The position numbers were made by a program, and so were the translations under genes. 64,000 nucleotides of DNA, from the NCBI GenBank assembly GCA_035079385.1, contig JAVHKY010000023.1, positions 8,035,501 to 8,099,500 on the forward strand, given 5' to 3'. Within the stretch, counting starts at the first letter, position 1, and each line of letters starts with the position of its first letter. This document shows, piece after piece, positions 21,555-33,369 of this stretch. The notes under the pieces were generated by a model. That model did not search any database. It worked only from the letters and a program-made list of their open reading frames with translations, and was not told the origin of the DNA. This DNA is from Aspidiotus rigidus. Lineage: Eukaryota > Arthropoda > Insecta > Hemiptera > Diaspididae.

Positions 21555-24500
21555 ATGACGATCTTGTTCATTTTAGATAATTCTCTATCCTGTTCTTGTC
21601 TGCCTTTTGCCTACCTTGATGTGATAATTCTATTCATAGCCAGCGTTCAGGTAGACTGTTCAAGTCGACACTGCGTCGATAGAATTAACGATGAGGGCAT
21701 TTTGTACCTTTTCGGCAATTATAGCACCGGGAAATTGGTAAAAAATTTGATATATCCAACTACTTCATTGAATGAAATTTATAGGCTAACTGCAAAAGAA
21801 TTTTCTGCTCAAACTTCTTCTCTAGATCCAACGGATCTCAAAAATATTGACGAAAAATTGATTCTAGGAGGCAAAAACGTGCCACAGCGCCACGTGGTAT
21901 TCAGTTAGGGGTTTCGACTGCGAACACCAAACCTGGGACGTCACTAAAGTCTAGCTTCCCCTCTCAGAATGCGAATTTTGACTTTTTTTGGTCTTTATTC
22001 CCTGAACTATCTGAAGGGTACAGGGGAAGAAGGGGTGATGTCCAAACGAAACGAGCTGGACAATTGGATCGTTTGCACCTCTCAAGAGAAACCGTTTCTC
22101 CATCTCGTGTCGTTTGGACAAAGCCCCTTCTTCCCCTGTACCCTTCATCTGTTTTAAATGAGAAATTATTCGACGAACCATCTGGATGCGAATGACGACA
22201 TCAGAAAGACTTGGAAAAATGTCGACTCTTAAGTTACTTATAGGGAAAATTTCGAGATGTACGAGAAGAATTATGAGAAGCAAGGACTCTATAAAGGAAA
22301 AAAAGAAGAAAGCGCGAATGAGGAAGTAGGGAGCCTGAAGCAGGTAGACTTGGAAAAATTTCACAGTTGATGGAAATAAGATTACGAGAAAGTGAATTGC
22401 GAGTTTCTTCTTTTTTCTTCAAACTAAACAATAAAGAAAATTTGCATTCAAAAATTCCTCAAACTGAGCTAGGTACCGCGTCCTGTGTTTATCAATGCAG
22501 TTTTTTTTTATAGAGTTTTGCGGCCTAATTGGAAACAAGGAGTACGAAAACCTCGATGAAACGGTGCCGTCACTAAATGAGGGATCTCAAGCGATTTACG
22601 GTGATGATCCGTGGCATGTAGCACTCTACAAATTGGGTTCTAAAAATAGCGAGCCCGTTTTGATCTGCGGTGGATCGCTTATTTCAGCGTCTGTTGTACT
22701 TTCAGGCATGTACCTATAAATAAGTCTTTAATTTAAATTCAGACGTCGAGAACATATCCCCTAGATTCTTGATACGAGTTTCAAGAGAAAAAACGTAATA
22801 GAAACCTCAATTCTTTTTGTATTGCAGCCGCCCATTGTTTTTATGATCGTGGACGGAAAAGATTACAAACGAATGCGTCCATCTATGAAATTTATGCCGG
22901 TAAGCTAAAGAGGGACTACGATGATGCTGTAGAAGAGGAAGAAGAATTTAAAGAAAAGCACAAAGTAAGCTCGACTATGTAAGTTGCAATAAAGCTCGAA
23001 TCATTTTGTTTATTTCTATAGTATTTCTGCCCTAGATTGAAGAATTGATTTACCATTTTAATAAATACGATCCAGAAGGGACTGGTACTTACGGTGCTGA
23101 TATAGTTTTAATCATCTTGAAAGAACCAGTTACGCTTAACCAATACGTTCACCCAGTATGTCTCGATTGGGATAATTCTATTTTCGGGTCCGCTAGCAAT
23201 AACCTAACCACTGGTCGGGTAAGTGGTACCGTCTTTTCCGAAATCGGTGGGTGGAAGATTAACTTCCTTGACCTCACTATTTCCCTCTTTCCAGACCGCT
23301 ACTCCTCTGTAGCATCTACCGGAAAGACACCGCCACGGACATACTTATTAACGTGTCATCCTTACAAACTAGCGGTTTTCAATTCTCACAACCACCGTCT
23401 TGTACCCTCCCCCCTTTCTCAAGATACCTTTAATAACGAGGTTTACCCTGCGCTGTCTAGCCTCCGTCAGTTCTCTCAATATTGACATCAATGGATCCGT
23501 GAGAAAGAGACCAGAGTGATCCTTCAACGCACCTCTGTTATTTCTAGACCCCCTTGGGCCTTTAAGAGAAAGAAGAGTGTTCCGCTCCCTCCCTTCCCAA
23601 CTTGGTGAAATATTAAAAACCATTGATAGGCCTCTCCTTTTCTATCCCTTGTTAAAACTTGGGAGGCTGCTCTCCAACGAGGAAAATTCGACCCCTCTCA
23701 CGTTGAGGAGTGGAGTGTACTTACTCCGGAACCTACATAGGTTAGACCGATCAATTGTTCTGCACACAAATCCAGGACCATTCATCCGCGTTCGGGAAGA
23801 AGAAGCCTGAAAAGTCAGCATTTGCCAGGCATTTGCTGGAAAACGAACATGAAGGTGGGGGAGAAGAAAATCTGCATTACGAAAGAAAATTCAGGCGCCG
23901 CCTGCCCTCAAAAGTATCGGAATTACTGAGAAATCTAACCAGTTCCTTTTTTCAAGAGCAACATGGGAAGAAAACTTATTCTGAGTTACCTCAGAATATT
24001 ACCACCTATTTATTCGTCTGGCTTCGCCGGTCGAATTCCTTATCTCTACTTCCGTTTGTCTTGTTGTATTTGTTCGCCAGCTGATGATGATCGTTGAGGT
24101 TGAAAGATCTCGCATTATTTGAATAAATATGGGCTATGATAAACTTGTAATTTTGTGTTTCTTAATAATAATGTCCCGTGAACTTGGTGAAGTTGTTACT
24201 CGTATGGAAACAAATTGCAGAATGCGGGAAGTCTTCAAATGTTTCACATTCGAAAAGTGTAATTTCCATTGATTTCCCTTTATTCATACTAATATAGTGG
24301 GTCTGTGCACATAAGACTAAGGTTATTTTTTTTCAAGACGGCAAATAAGTCTGAATCGAATTTTTATATTCTACAGGTTGTTGGCTGGGGATCAACGAAT
24401 ACAGACTTCGAGCGTCCAGAATACAGCGAAGACTTATTAACCGCTAATCTCAAGTATATTAATCGTAATGATTGTGTAAGGAAACTAAGGCATTTGAGTA

Positions 24501-24789
24501 TCGATAACTTTTGTGGAGGAGCGGACGAAGGTATTGCGTCTTACTTACAAATATTTACTGCATGGAAATTGATTTTGCTCGAAACAGAATTCGAATGACG
24601 ATAAATATTATTCTGTTTTCAGGTCCAGGAACGAGGAAAGGTGACAGTGGTGGGGGTTTTGTATTCAAGTACAAAAATCGCTACTACATTCGAGGTATCG
24701 TTAGCACTAACGATAGAGATAAAAAATCGTCCATTAGCGCGTTTACGGATGTATCGTCGTATATCTCGTGGATTCGAAACTACGTTTGA
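21555..24789 (+). CDS. ModSP-like S1 serine protease (about 389 aa)
   Basis: Secreted serine endopeptidase, probably a hemolymph cascade initiator by resemblance to insect modular serine proteases. Exons: 21555-21893, 22516-22705, 22828-22964, 23036-23218, 24377-24530 and 24623-24789; total 1170 nt, in frame. The first exon gives a possible signal peptide (LDVIILFIASVQ) and VDCSSRHCVDRI; its true start may lie in an exon I cannot identify, and the donor could also be 21879 or 21897. The protease part has CGGSLISASVVLSAAHC (His), TYGADIVLIIL (Asp), VVGWGS, GDSGGGFVF (Ser) and AFTDVSSYISWIRNYV. There is no R-IVGG activation site: the equivalent is GSQAIYGDDPWHVALY, as in ModSP-type enzymes. LDLa and sushi modules of classical ModSP are not seen. 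The His exon is joined by an inferred GC-AG intron. Confidence 0.82.
22011..22148. repeat. 138-bp hairpin in protease intron 1
   Basis: Positions 22012-22060 and 22101-22147 are reverse complements with a few mismatches. The arm carries GAAGGGTACAGGGGAAGAAG and TCCAAACGA. The loop is about 40 nt. It is probably a small palindromic MITE in the intron 21894-22515; no target duplication is evident. Confidence 0.8.
23240..24010 (+). pseudogene. Penelope-like element remnant in protease intron 4
   Basis: Scrambled frames retain the tail of a Penelope-type reverse transcriptase (WKINFLDLTISLF, then YRKDTATD in another frame). Further on is the end of a GIY-YIG-type region (KSAFARHLLENEHEGG, LHYERKFRRRLPSKVSELL). 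It is a different family from the element at 28.6-31.2 kb. It lies within intron 23219-24376 and is not part of the protease. Confidence 0.6.
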
Positions 24790-24934
24790 TTGTATCTCCC
24801 GATTAGTTTATGTCTAAAAGATACCAATACTTTGTATATTTGACTTGAGGATGTTCGTTAGTGCGTATGTTCATAAATCAAAAGGAATCATAATACATAA
24901 GGAAGGAAGAGGAAATAATGATGTAAATATCTCC

Positions 24935-25009
24935 TGGCCCGAGCGTGAATCAAACCCGCGACCTCTCTCTTTCATGATAAATGCAATAACTACTATACTC
25001 TAGCAAGCC
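24935..25009 (-). repeat. tRNA-like sequence (tRNA pseudogene or SINE head)
   Basis: The minus strand reads GGCTTGC ... TCGGGCC plus A, a seven-pair acceptor stem with two G-T wobbles and one mismatch. It also has a T arm GCGGG-TTTGATT-CACGC and an internal TAGAGTATAGTAGTTATTGC resembling an A box. The D and anticodon stems do not pair well, so I do not call a functional tRNA. Length is 75 nt. Confidence 0.5.
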
Positions 25010-25260
25010 TTCTGTCTTTGAGAGGGTAAGAAGACCACAGTAGATTATAGGCTGTTGCAAATGCGCACCAAAACCCATAGGAAAGAGGCGCAAATCACTG
25101 GAAAGAAGAGATTATTAACGGATGGTCTTTGTACTCGAGATTATTCTGGAGTGCAACGTCGAGATGCCGTTGAATGTCAGTATGGCCGGAAAAGAGGTAC
25201 ATACATTATCGCATACGATTATTATAATGTTGTATGATACGGACTAGTAAATATTTCTTG

Positions 25261-25450
<190 letters not shown>

Positions 25451-25479
25451 GAACCAGTCGTTTACATGTGTAAGAAACG

Positions 25480-25650
25480 AGGGAGATTTAGAGAAATTCC
25501 GACCATCCAGTTACAATATCATCAGGAGGGGCACATCAAAAAATTCCAACCGTCGACTTATATAATTTAGAAAGAAGACTTGGAAGAATTCCGACTTTCG
25601 AATTGTCTGTGAGAGAAAGGAGACTTGAAAAATTTTTGATACTCGGGAGA
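25480..25650. repeat. Short satellite stretch
   Basis: Three or four degenerate units of the ACTTGGAAAAATTCCGACT type (GACTTGGAAGAATTCCGACT and similar). Confidence 0.55.
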
Positions 25651-26039
25651 TTTCGACATCTAGGTACTAAATTGCTAATCGAAATCGAAAATGTTTTTCA
25701 TGAATCAAGTTCACTACTCGTTTCAATTGACGTGGTGAATGAAAGAGACCTCGCAAGCAGCAAAGCAAAGCGAGCATCGGGTTCATTAGAAAATCTTATG
25801 TAGCTAGGGGAGGGGCTGAAGTGAGGTAGGTATGACATTGATATTAGTTAGAGACTCGTGCTGTACAAAATATGAGGAAGGAAGGGAACTTGAATGAATT
25901 CTGATTTCCTCCATACAGTCGAGTCTGTGAAGTCATGAGAACGTGACTCAGGAAAAGATTTTCACACCTAGACATGTTTCATTTACGAGTATCAAGTCTA
26001 AGAGACATCAGCGTTGAAATAAACGATCGAGTGAGGAAC

Positions 26040-26540
26040 GCCTGGGGCAAATACGCGTACTGGTCTTATAAAAAGCGCTACTGAGAAGTAAGTTAAACTA
26101 CAGTTCGAAATTAGCTGTGTTATACCCGTTTTAACGTATGGTGGCCAGTAATAGGCATTAAGCGAGGAACTTACTAACAAGATCCAATCAGCCCAGAATA
26201 AGAGGATCCGAAGTATACCGGGTATATAAAATGGGCAGTCAAGGACACCAACAGGCAACTCTATACAAGCGAGTGGGAATGGAGAAAGTAGAAAAAACAT
26301 AATGAGGTTGAAATTTGATTACGCGGGGCACCTAATGAGGAGAGAAGAGTTTTGCTGGACCAGACAAATTCTGGACAGGGTACCTTAATGATCAAGAAGG
26401 AGAAAAGGTCGATCCGGCCATAAGGTGGAGCGATAATTTGGTCAAGCAGTGGGCACATTATGGAAACGATGTGCATATGATAGGAAGGTATGGGAAAAAA
26501 TAGTGCAGGCTTATACCCAAAGATACGCGACATAAACTCG
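26040..26540 (+). pseudogene. LINE 3' fragment (RT C-terminal region)
   Basis: Decayed frames resemble the C-terminal end of endonuclease-RT LINEs: YTRFNVWWPV, IKWAVKDTNRQLYTSEW, FDYAGHLMRREEFCWTRQ and a cluster like RRRKGRSGHKVER. It is full of stops and could belong to the same family as the fragment at 2.9-4.2 kb. Confidence 0.5.
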
Positions 26541-26579
26541 GCTTTGCGTGATTTAAAAATGCCCAATTTATTTTATTTT

Positions 26580-27349
26580 ATACTGATTATTAAAGTTGTA
26601 TAATAGGTAATATAAAAGTCTACCGTACGCTTCAAGTTAATAGTACAATCAGAAATGCCGTTTTTTGGACGGAACACTAAAACGTACCTAACCCAAGCCT
26701 GTAATTTCTTGAAGTTCGAATGTCCCTCTTCACTCGTTCAACTACTTATTCTCAACTGTTTCCTTATCTATTCTCTGATTTCTGCTCCTCCTAGAGAGGC
26801 CCTCTCCATCACTTGAATATTTTCTTTCATTTCCAATGCTGATCTTGTAATATTTTCTCTGATTGATACCACGCCATGATAAACTTCCCCAACTCATTGG
26901 ATCTATAAAAATTAAACTCTTCCACATCCACACACAAATATTCTCCGTTAACTTGTGGCTCTACTGCCCGCATTATAACACAGAACTAAACTCATCAACC
27001 AATTGCACTACGGAACAAAAAATAAAAATGTAAAAGTATTTCATATTTAAACGGCGGTCCCTTGTTGTTTTTCAATGGTGAACACGATGCCGTCTTCCAT
27101 CTTTTGCTAGGACGTCATAATTTTCTGTAACAATCTAGCGTTTACTTGCCGCAGATCGTCGCAAAATGTAACGCGAAACTCCAGTGTTGAATACCTGCGA
27201 CGGTCGATGAGTTCCGCGATGGTCCGCGGCAGCGAAACGCGTTTTTTTTTATACACATGATTTAAATTATTCCATCTTGAATGAACACAGTGACTAGAAA
27301 ACATTTTGGATCTAGAAAACAATACCCAACATAATCATATAGGGCATTT
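26580..27349. other. No recognised gene
   Basis: Unique-looking AT-rich sequence. A GC-richer patch at about 27110-27240 (CGATGGTCCGCGGCAGCG) has no reading I can support. Confidence 0.35.
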
Positions 27350-28395
27350 CCAAGCGCGATTATTCACCGCGTATCGATTTTGTTCACAATCATAATTCTC
27401 TGAACGCGTGGCGGATACTCGGAGTAAGAGTGATGCCGCGGGACTTTGAAATATTTTTGTACTTCTTGGACTTGTAAAATTTTTCATTTTCAATTCTTAG
27501 ACTTGGAAATATTTTCAACTGTTGGACATCGAAATATTTTCAAGTGTTGGACTTGGAATTAATTCAACTGTTGGACTTTGAAATATTTTCATACTTCTTG
27601 GACTTAAAAAATTTTTCATTTTCAATTCTTGGACTTGGAAATATTTGTTGGACTTTGAAATATTTTCAAGTGTTGGACTTGGAATTAATTTTCAATTGTT
27701 GGACTCTGAAATATTTTCATACTTCTTGGACTTGTAAAATTTTCCATTTTTGATTGTCTCCCACAGTTGAAAATATTACAAAGTCCAAGAATTGAAAATT
27801 AAAAATTTTACTAGTCCAAGAAGTATGAAAATATTTCAAAGTCCAACAATTGAAAAATAATTCCAAGTCCAACAGTTGAAAATATTTCAAAGTCCCACAA
27901 TTCGAAAATAATCCAAGTCCAACAGTTGAAAATATTTTAAAGTCCAACAGTTGAAAATATTTCCAAGTCCCACAATTCAAAAATAATTCCAAGTCCACCA
28001 CTTGAATATATTTCAAAGTCCAACAGTTGGAAATATTTCCATGTCCAACAGTTGAAAATATTTCCAAGTCCAAGAATTGAAAATGAAAAATTTTACAAGT
28101 CCAAGAAGTATGAAAATTCCAACTATTGAAAAATAATTTCAAGTCCAACAGTTGAAAATATTATTGAAAATGAAAAATTTTACAAGTCCAACAGTTGAAA
28201 TAATTCTAAGTCCAACAGTTGAAAATATTTCCAAGTTCAAGAATTGAAAATGAAAAATTTTACAAGTCCAAGAAGTACAAAAATATTTCAAAGTCCCGCG
28301 GCATCACTCTTACTCCGAGTATCCGCTATGCGTTTAAAGCAGTATGGAGGATTATGATTGTGAACAAAATCGATACGCTGTGAATAATCGCTTTC
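27350..28395. mobile_element. Palindromic foldback element built of 25-bp units
   Basis: The outer arms are reverse complements: GCGATTATTCACCGCGTATC on the left versus GCGATTATTCACAGCGTATC from the right. ATTTTGTTCACAATCATAAT and GATACTCGGAGTAAGAGTGA follow, then ATGCCGCGGGACTTTGAAAT. Between them are units of about 25 bp (GGACTTTGAAATATTTTCAA plus CTGTT), forward in the left arm (about 9) and reversed in the right (about 20). Every third to fourth unit is replaced by a CATACTTCTT or TTTTTCATTTTCAATTCTT variant. The switch point is near 27755-27765. There is no coding capacity and no clear target duplication. Confidence 0.88.
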
Positions 28396-28555
28396 CAAGC
28401 AGCGACTATAAACTGACAGCGACAGGTGGAAAATTAACCGTAAATCGCTCGAAATTATACACAGCCATTCACCGATACACAATCCGTATTTCCAAGCAAT
28501 TTCGTCCAATTTTGTTTAAAAAATTACGTTGAAAATGGTTTTCCAAATGTACACA

Positions 28556-31156
28556 TCTACTTTATTACTTACTTTTACAAGAGTACTTTCGGGTATTATC
28601 CCATCATCAGTTGTGTCGCAACTGGAGAACAAGGCCGTAACCATGAGTTTTTATAGTATAACACTGTAATCTTATTGGCTATAACAATGCTGTGTTGTGA
28701 TAGTGAACTCTATAAGAAAATCACCAGGCTGAATGGTTTACTGTATGATCAATATTTCCATCTGTCCAGGTTACTCCACCCGCTAGAATTTGAAGAAATG
28801 TTCGAAAAAGGAGGAGAGGGGAAGAAAGGAGAGGAATATGCGGAAAAACAAGTGGGAGCCCAAACAAAACAGATCAAGAAGAAGCTTGCCGAACTGACCC
28901 AGAAGAAAGAAGAAAGAAAGGAAGAGACAGCGAGAGTTGTGCACAACTTTGCTCCCAGAACCGAGAACCTATCAAGCGTCACCTTCACAGAAGAAGAAAG
29001 AAGACTGCTGGACAAAGGCATCAAGTACTTGCAGCAAGAGAGGCTGAACCAGTGTAAGCTTGAAAGTATGGCCATTAGCTGCGAACAAGTAATCCAAACC
29101 ATACAACACGACATGAGACCAGAAGCCTGGACCAAAATTGGGAAAGTGCTGTTGGACATCAAAGAGAATATGTGCCGAACCAATGACAGAACGCAAGTAA
29201 TGCAGAGGAAGGTCACAAATCTACAAAAGAAGATCCGACAGAACAATCTGATTTTGACAAAGGCGGACGAAGGCAACACGGTAGTGGTAATAGAGAAGGA
29301 GGGCTACATCCAAAAAGTGGAGTCGTGCATCGCAGTGAATGGATACCAAGAGCTGACAAAGGACCCAACACAGAAATACCAAGATGACCTGAAAGTTGTG
29401 TTAAATGGAACAATGTACTCGGCAATGGAAGGACGCTTGAGATGAACCCGGTTGCACTGAAACTTAAGAGGCTTGTAAAACTCCACAAAGCGAACCGTCC
29501 GATGAGATCCCTGGTCAACAGCATTCAATCACCATGCTACAAGATAGCGAAGATCGTAGCCACATTCCTGAAAGAAAACTACCAGTTTACACCCAGACGA
29601 AGTATCAGAAACAACGGAGAGCTGATTGAGCAACTGGACAAGTTGGAAATCAAGGGTAACGACAAGCTGATATCCTTTGATGTGGCAAACATGTTTGGTA
29701 CCACACCACAGGAGGAACTTCTCACTCTGCTCAAGAACAACAGATACCATGGGAACCCCGATGGGCCGAAGTACGCCAACATAGTGGAAGAGATCTTGTG
29801 CCAGAACTACTGCCGCTTTAATAACAGGTTCTACAGTCAGGAAAGGGGACTTGCGATGGGATCACCGCTGTCACCAATACTGGCGGAGATATTCATGAAT
29901 GATATGGAAAACAAGATATTGAAGGGCAGCAAGTTCAGAAACTCGATCAAACACTGGGCCAGATATGTAGATGATATCCTAATTGTGTGGACAAGCGCTG
30001 ATAGACAGGTGGATCTATCAGAAATGAACGCGTTGAATGAGAGCATCAAATTCACAGTGGAAAAAGGCAATGAGACCATCGACTATTTGGACCTTACACT
30101 CACACTGGAGAACAAAAAATCTACAGGAAGCCGACGCATACTGATACCAACATCCCGAATGACACCTACCACCACCCCAGGAACAAGTTAGTGGCAATTC
30201 AGAACGACTACTATCGAGCAACTTCTGTCCTCAAGAACAACAAAGAGAAGAAGAAAGGGATTGAGATAGTAAAGCAGATTGCAGAAGCCAATGGCTACCG
30301 TAGAGGCGTGGTGTATTGAGTCTTTGGGAAAATGGTAACAAAGAAAGGAACCCATGATGGCATAGTGACAAAGTACTCCGGATCGATACCGTATATAGGA
30401 AAGTACACAAACAAGGTGATAAAGGCGTTCAATGGCTACGATGTGAATGTGAGTATCCAGAATAACCAACCCATGGTGAAGAGAATCAGCAATGACGAGA
30501 CGGAACAAAAGGACGAGGAAAGCTTGAGCGGAGTGTACAAGCTCAGTTGTGAACAGTGCGAGGGCGTCTACATCGGTGAGACTGGGAGAAAGTTTGAGAT
30601 CAGGAGAAAGGAGCACAAAACGTTGAGGGAGAAAGAAGATGGCAAGTCACTGTTTGGGAAACACTGTAACGAGGAAAACCACGGTGGAGAGGGAATATTT
30701 GAAGTCATAAATGTAGAGAATCGTACAAAGAGAAGAAAACGCTGGGAACAAATGGAGATTGCAAAAGCCAAGAGGAAGAAAGCCTGCCTCTTGAACAATG
30801 TAATCACGTTTGGTAGCAAGAAACTATTTGTCCTGGTGATTGGACGAGAGAAGAAGAACAGAACCAACCAATAAGACGGCAGGAAACCAGATAGCCAATA
30901 GAAACGCAGCATTTAGGACGATAGATTGAACCAATCACTAAGCAGTATGTTTAGCCAATAAGAACACATTGTCATATTATTGTAAGAATAAGTTTCTAAG
31001 AAGTGAACCAATCACAACACAGCATTGTTATAGCCAATAAGATTACAGTGTTATACTATAAAAACTCATGGTCAAGGCCTTGTTATCCAGTTGCGACGCA
31101 ACTGATAATGGGATAACACCCGAAAGTACTCTTGTAAGAGCAACTAATAAAGTAGA
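28556..31156 (+). mobile_element. Penelope-like retroelement, near full length, 145-bp TIRs
   Basis: Termini 28556-28700 and 31011-31156 are almost perfect inverted copies (TCTACTTTATTAxTTxCT, ACAAGAGTACTTTCGGGT, GAGTTTTTATAGTATAACAC). Inside, on the plus strand, are a coiled N-terminal region, a Penelope-type RT and a GIY-YIG endonuclease. The presence of both termini suggests a complete insertion whose reading frame has since decayed. It begins about 160 bp after the 25-bp-unit palindrome. A 3' piece of a sister copy lies at 39.4-39.9 kb. Confidence 0.9.
28675..30874 (+). pseudogene. Penelope-like RT plus GIY-YIG endonuclease, frameshifted
   Basis: Three open segments. At 28675-29445 is a Lys/Glu-rich N-terminal region ending ILTKADEGNTVVVIEKEGY (RT motif). 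At 29442-30191 is the RT core with KLHKANRPMRSLVNS, LISFDVANMF, GLAMGSPLSPILAEIFMND, RYVDDILIVW (catalytic DD) and IDYLDLTL. At 30332-30874 is GIY-YIG: SGVYKLSCEQCEGVYIGETG, then RRKEHKTL and the KKACLLNNVITF tail. Disruptions: a frame change near 29440, another near 30115 (the alternative frame reads PNDTYHHPRNKLVAIQNDYY) and a TGA near 30318. No intact protein is predicted. Open frames on the opposite strand are shadows. Confidence 0.9.
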
Positions 31157-31179
31157 TTGAGAATTCAAATCGAAATCTT

Positions 31180-31450
31180 GAAGATTCTCAAGTTTTATTG
31201 AGTATCTTGTATCTTGGTGTCCGTAGCCTGAAGTTTTTCCAAGTCTTCCCCCTGCCATATATAGCTCGAGAGTCAAAATTTTTCCAAGTTCCTCAGATAC
31301 TACAGCTCAAGATTCGAAATTCTTCCAAGTCCCTCTCCTGTCATAAATAGCTTGGGTAGCGTGGCATGTGAAGTCACATTCTGATGTCATAAATCAGTTT
31401 TTTTCAAGTTTCCCTCCTATCATAATAGCTCGAAAGTCGAAAGTCCAGGC
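31180..31450. repeat. Satellite stretch (reverse orientation)
   Basis: Units such as CATATATAGCTCGAGAGTCA then AAATTTTTCCAAGT are the reverse complement of the common satellite unit. A hairpin-motif variant follows at 31498-31510, a C run at about 31590-31606, and another variant at 31619-31633. Confidence 0.7.
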
Positions 31451-31639
31451 CTGTGACGTCACAATCTAAATTTTCTAGATCACATGTGCCTCATAAAACA
31501 GCTTCCCTGCCACCCCTCGTCTAACTCCGTTTAAGAACCCGTGACTCCGTGAGCTTTTCAAGTGTTTGATTGGACGACGTACTCCGGATACCCCCCCCCC
31601 CCCCCTCCCCGTCATAAATCAGGTTCCCTATTGGAAAAA

Positions 31640-33369
31640 CTTTCATTCACGCCCACCCACTGTACGATGAAAAGATGCAGTGAGAAACATCATTCATTTT
31701 CATCCCTCGACACGGCTTTAAAGAGAAGAGTTTTTCATTTTTAACCCCTTTATCGACAATCGTGCACTGATATAAAAAAATATTCAAAATTTCCGGAAAA
31801 TTGGTACCACACGAAAGGAGCATTTCGTCCAAAAATATGGTTTCATGATCTTAGACAATGGTCGGCAACCTTTAGCTCACCATCCGATTTTGGTTAGGCC
31901 TACTTGCCTTCTTCATGAATAATATTCATTGAAATTTTATAAAATTGTTCAGATTACAATCCCACTTTCTCTGCGTAGCTTCACAACATGCTTTACGAAA
32001 ATTCGAAAGTAGTTCGAGGCGAAAAGAAACTGTCAACCCTTGATCTCAGATTTAGGCTCTAAAACGTCCACAAATGAGAAATTTTCGATCCATATCGGTA
32101 GTAGAGCATCTCAAGTCGATGAAAAAATTGTTGAATTGATACTCGAATATTAAATAGTCTTTTCGAAATTCGACGATTCGTACGTTTCAAAAGAGCTAAA
32201 TAATAATTGGGACAAATGAAGAATAATATTATTCTCTAAATTAAAGAATATGTAGGACTTACAAATTGGACCTGTTGTACGAACACGTTATTATTCTTTC
32301 GTGGGTGTTCTTTTAAGTTTCGTCTTTGTAGAAAACAAAATGTCCCGAACGAGTATACGTACGACATCGAAGTAGGCAAATATTGCAAGCTGGGTAGAGT
32401 TCATCAACTTCTTAATTTCGATGTTCTCCTATGCGATAACTTTTTATTTTATTGCGCGAGATGCTGCTATATTCGTGCACCTTGAACGTAAACACGTTTC
32501 AACGTACAGCACGATTCTGAATCTAAGCTTCTAGGACGTGATGAATTCAAAAACAAAAAAATTAAGGCTAGTAGACAGCAGCTATGTGTACGTCTGAATG
32601 GAGGATTTAAAAAATAGAAGATTTGATCTCACGATGAAAATCTTGTCTCACTCTATACGCTGCATTTATCTTGGACAGGGTCGGAAATATTTCTCATTCT
32701 GTCGGAAAACTACCACCGTCACAAGTAAAATACTCGCGCTTATGGTGTATGGCTTCACGGTTCAAGCCTCCACCGAGTAGATCATTTTTCAACAATCATA
32801 TACACGAGTGGCTAATTGTTGCTATCTGAGATTGAAAGCAAATTTCAGAATATTTATTCAAGAATTTTCGCGGTCGTCAGGATTGAACTTTTCTCACCTA
32901 TGTTTTATGAAGGCCAAAAAAATCATGGTAGATTCGCTAAAATTCATAATACTTTTGGAGTCTTGGAAACAGATCTCATTAGTATTAATTTGAATCTTTT
33001 TCAGCCTAATGGAAGAAAATTCGTAAGTTCCATTCAATAATGGAACTGAAAATATTTATGTAGGCCACAAAGCCTTAGAACAGATGCCGCGAAAATTAAG
33101 CCGGACCTTGCTGTTGACTTCAGAAATGAGACAGAAAAAAAAATTGGACAAAACTTCCAGAAGGGAGTAAAAAGAACGTAGTCAAGATTTAGAAAAGAAA
33201 AATAGATGGAGCATGAATCTTATTCCGAAAAAAAATAAATTCCTTCCCCTAGAAGCCTATAGGTCTCATTCTTTTCTATGAAAAATAGTTCGGGAACCAC
33301 GATCTCCACCAAAATGGATGTAAATTGCCTTAGACTGTGGCAGATTTTATTGAAGTTTGTACGACCTAA
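31640..33369. other. No recognised gene
   Basis: AT-rich, apparently single-copy sequence. Open frames here are short and carry no motif I recognise. Confidence 0.4.

Noticed and set aside
22706..22713. GT donor at GTACCT for protease exon 2
   Set aside because: It gives the wrong phase and destroys the SAAHC active-site join.
24935..25009. Functional tRNA gene
   Set aside because: D and anticodon stems do not pair and no convincing anticodon loop is present.
27350..28395. CRISPR array
   Set aside because: Repeats of about 25 bp without unique spacers, arranged as a palindrome in a eukaryotic genome.
28749..29524. Long open frames on the minus strand of the 28.6-30.9 kb region
   Set aside because: They are antisense shadows of the Penelope-like coding sequence, which has clear RT and GIY-YIG motifs on the plus strand.
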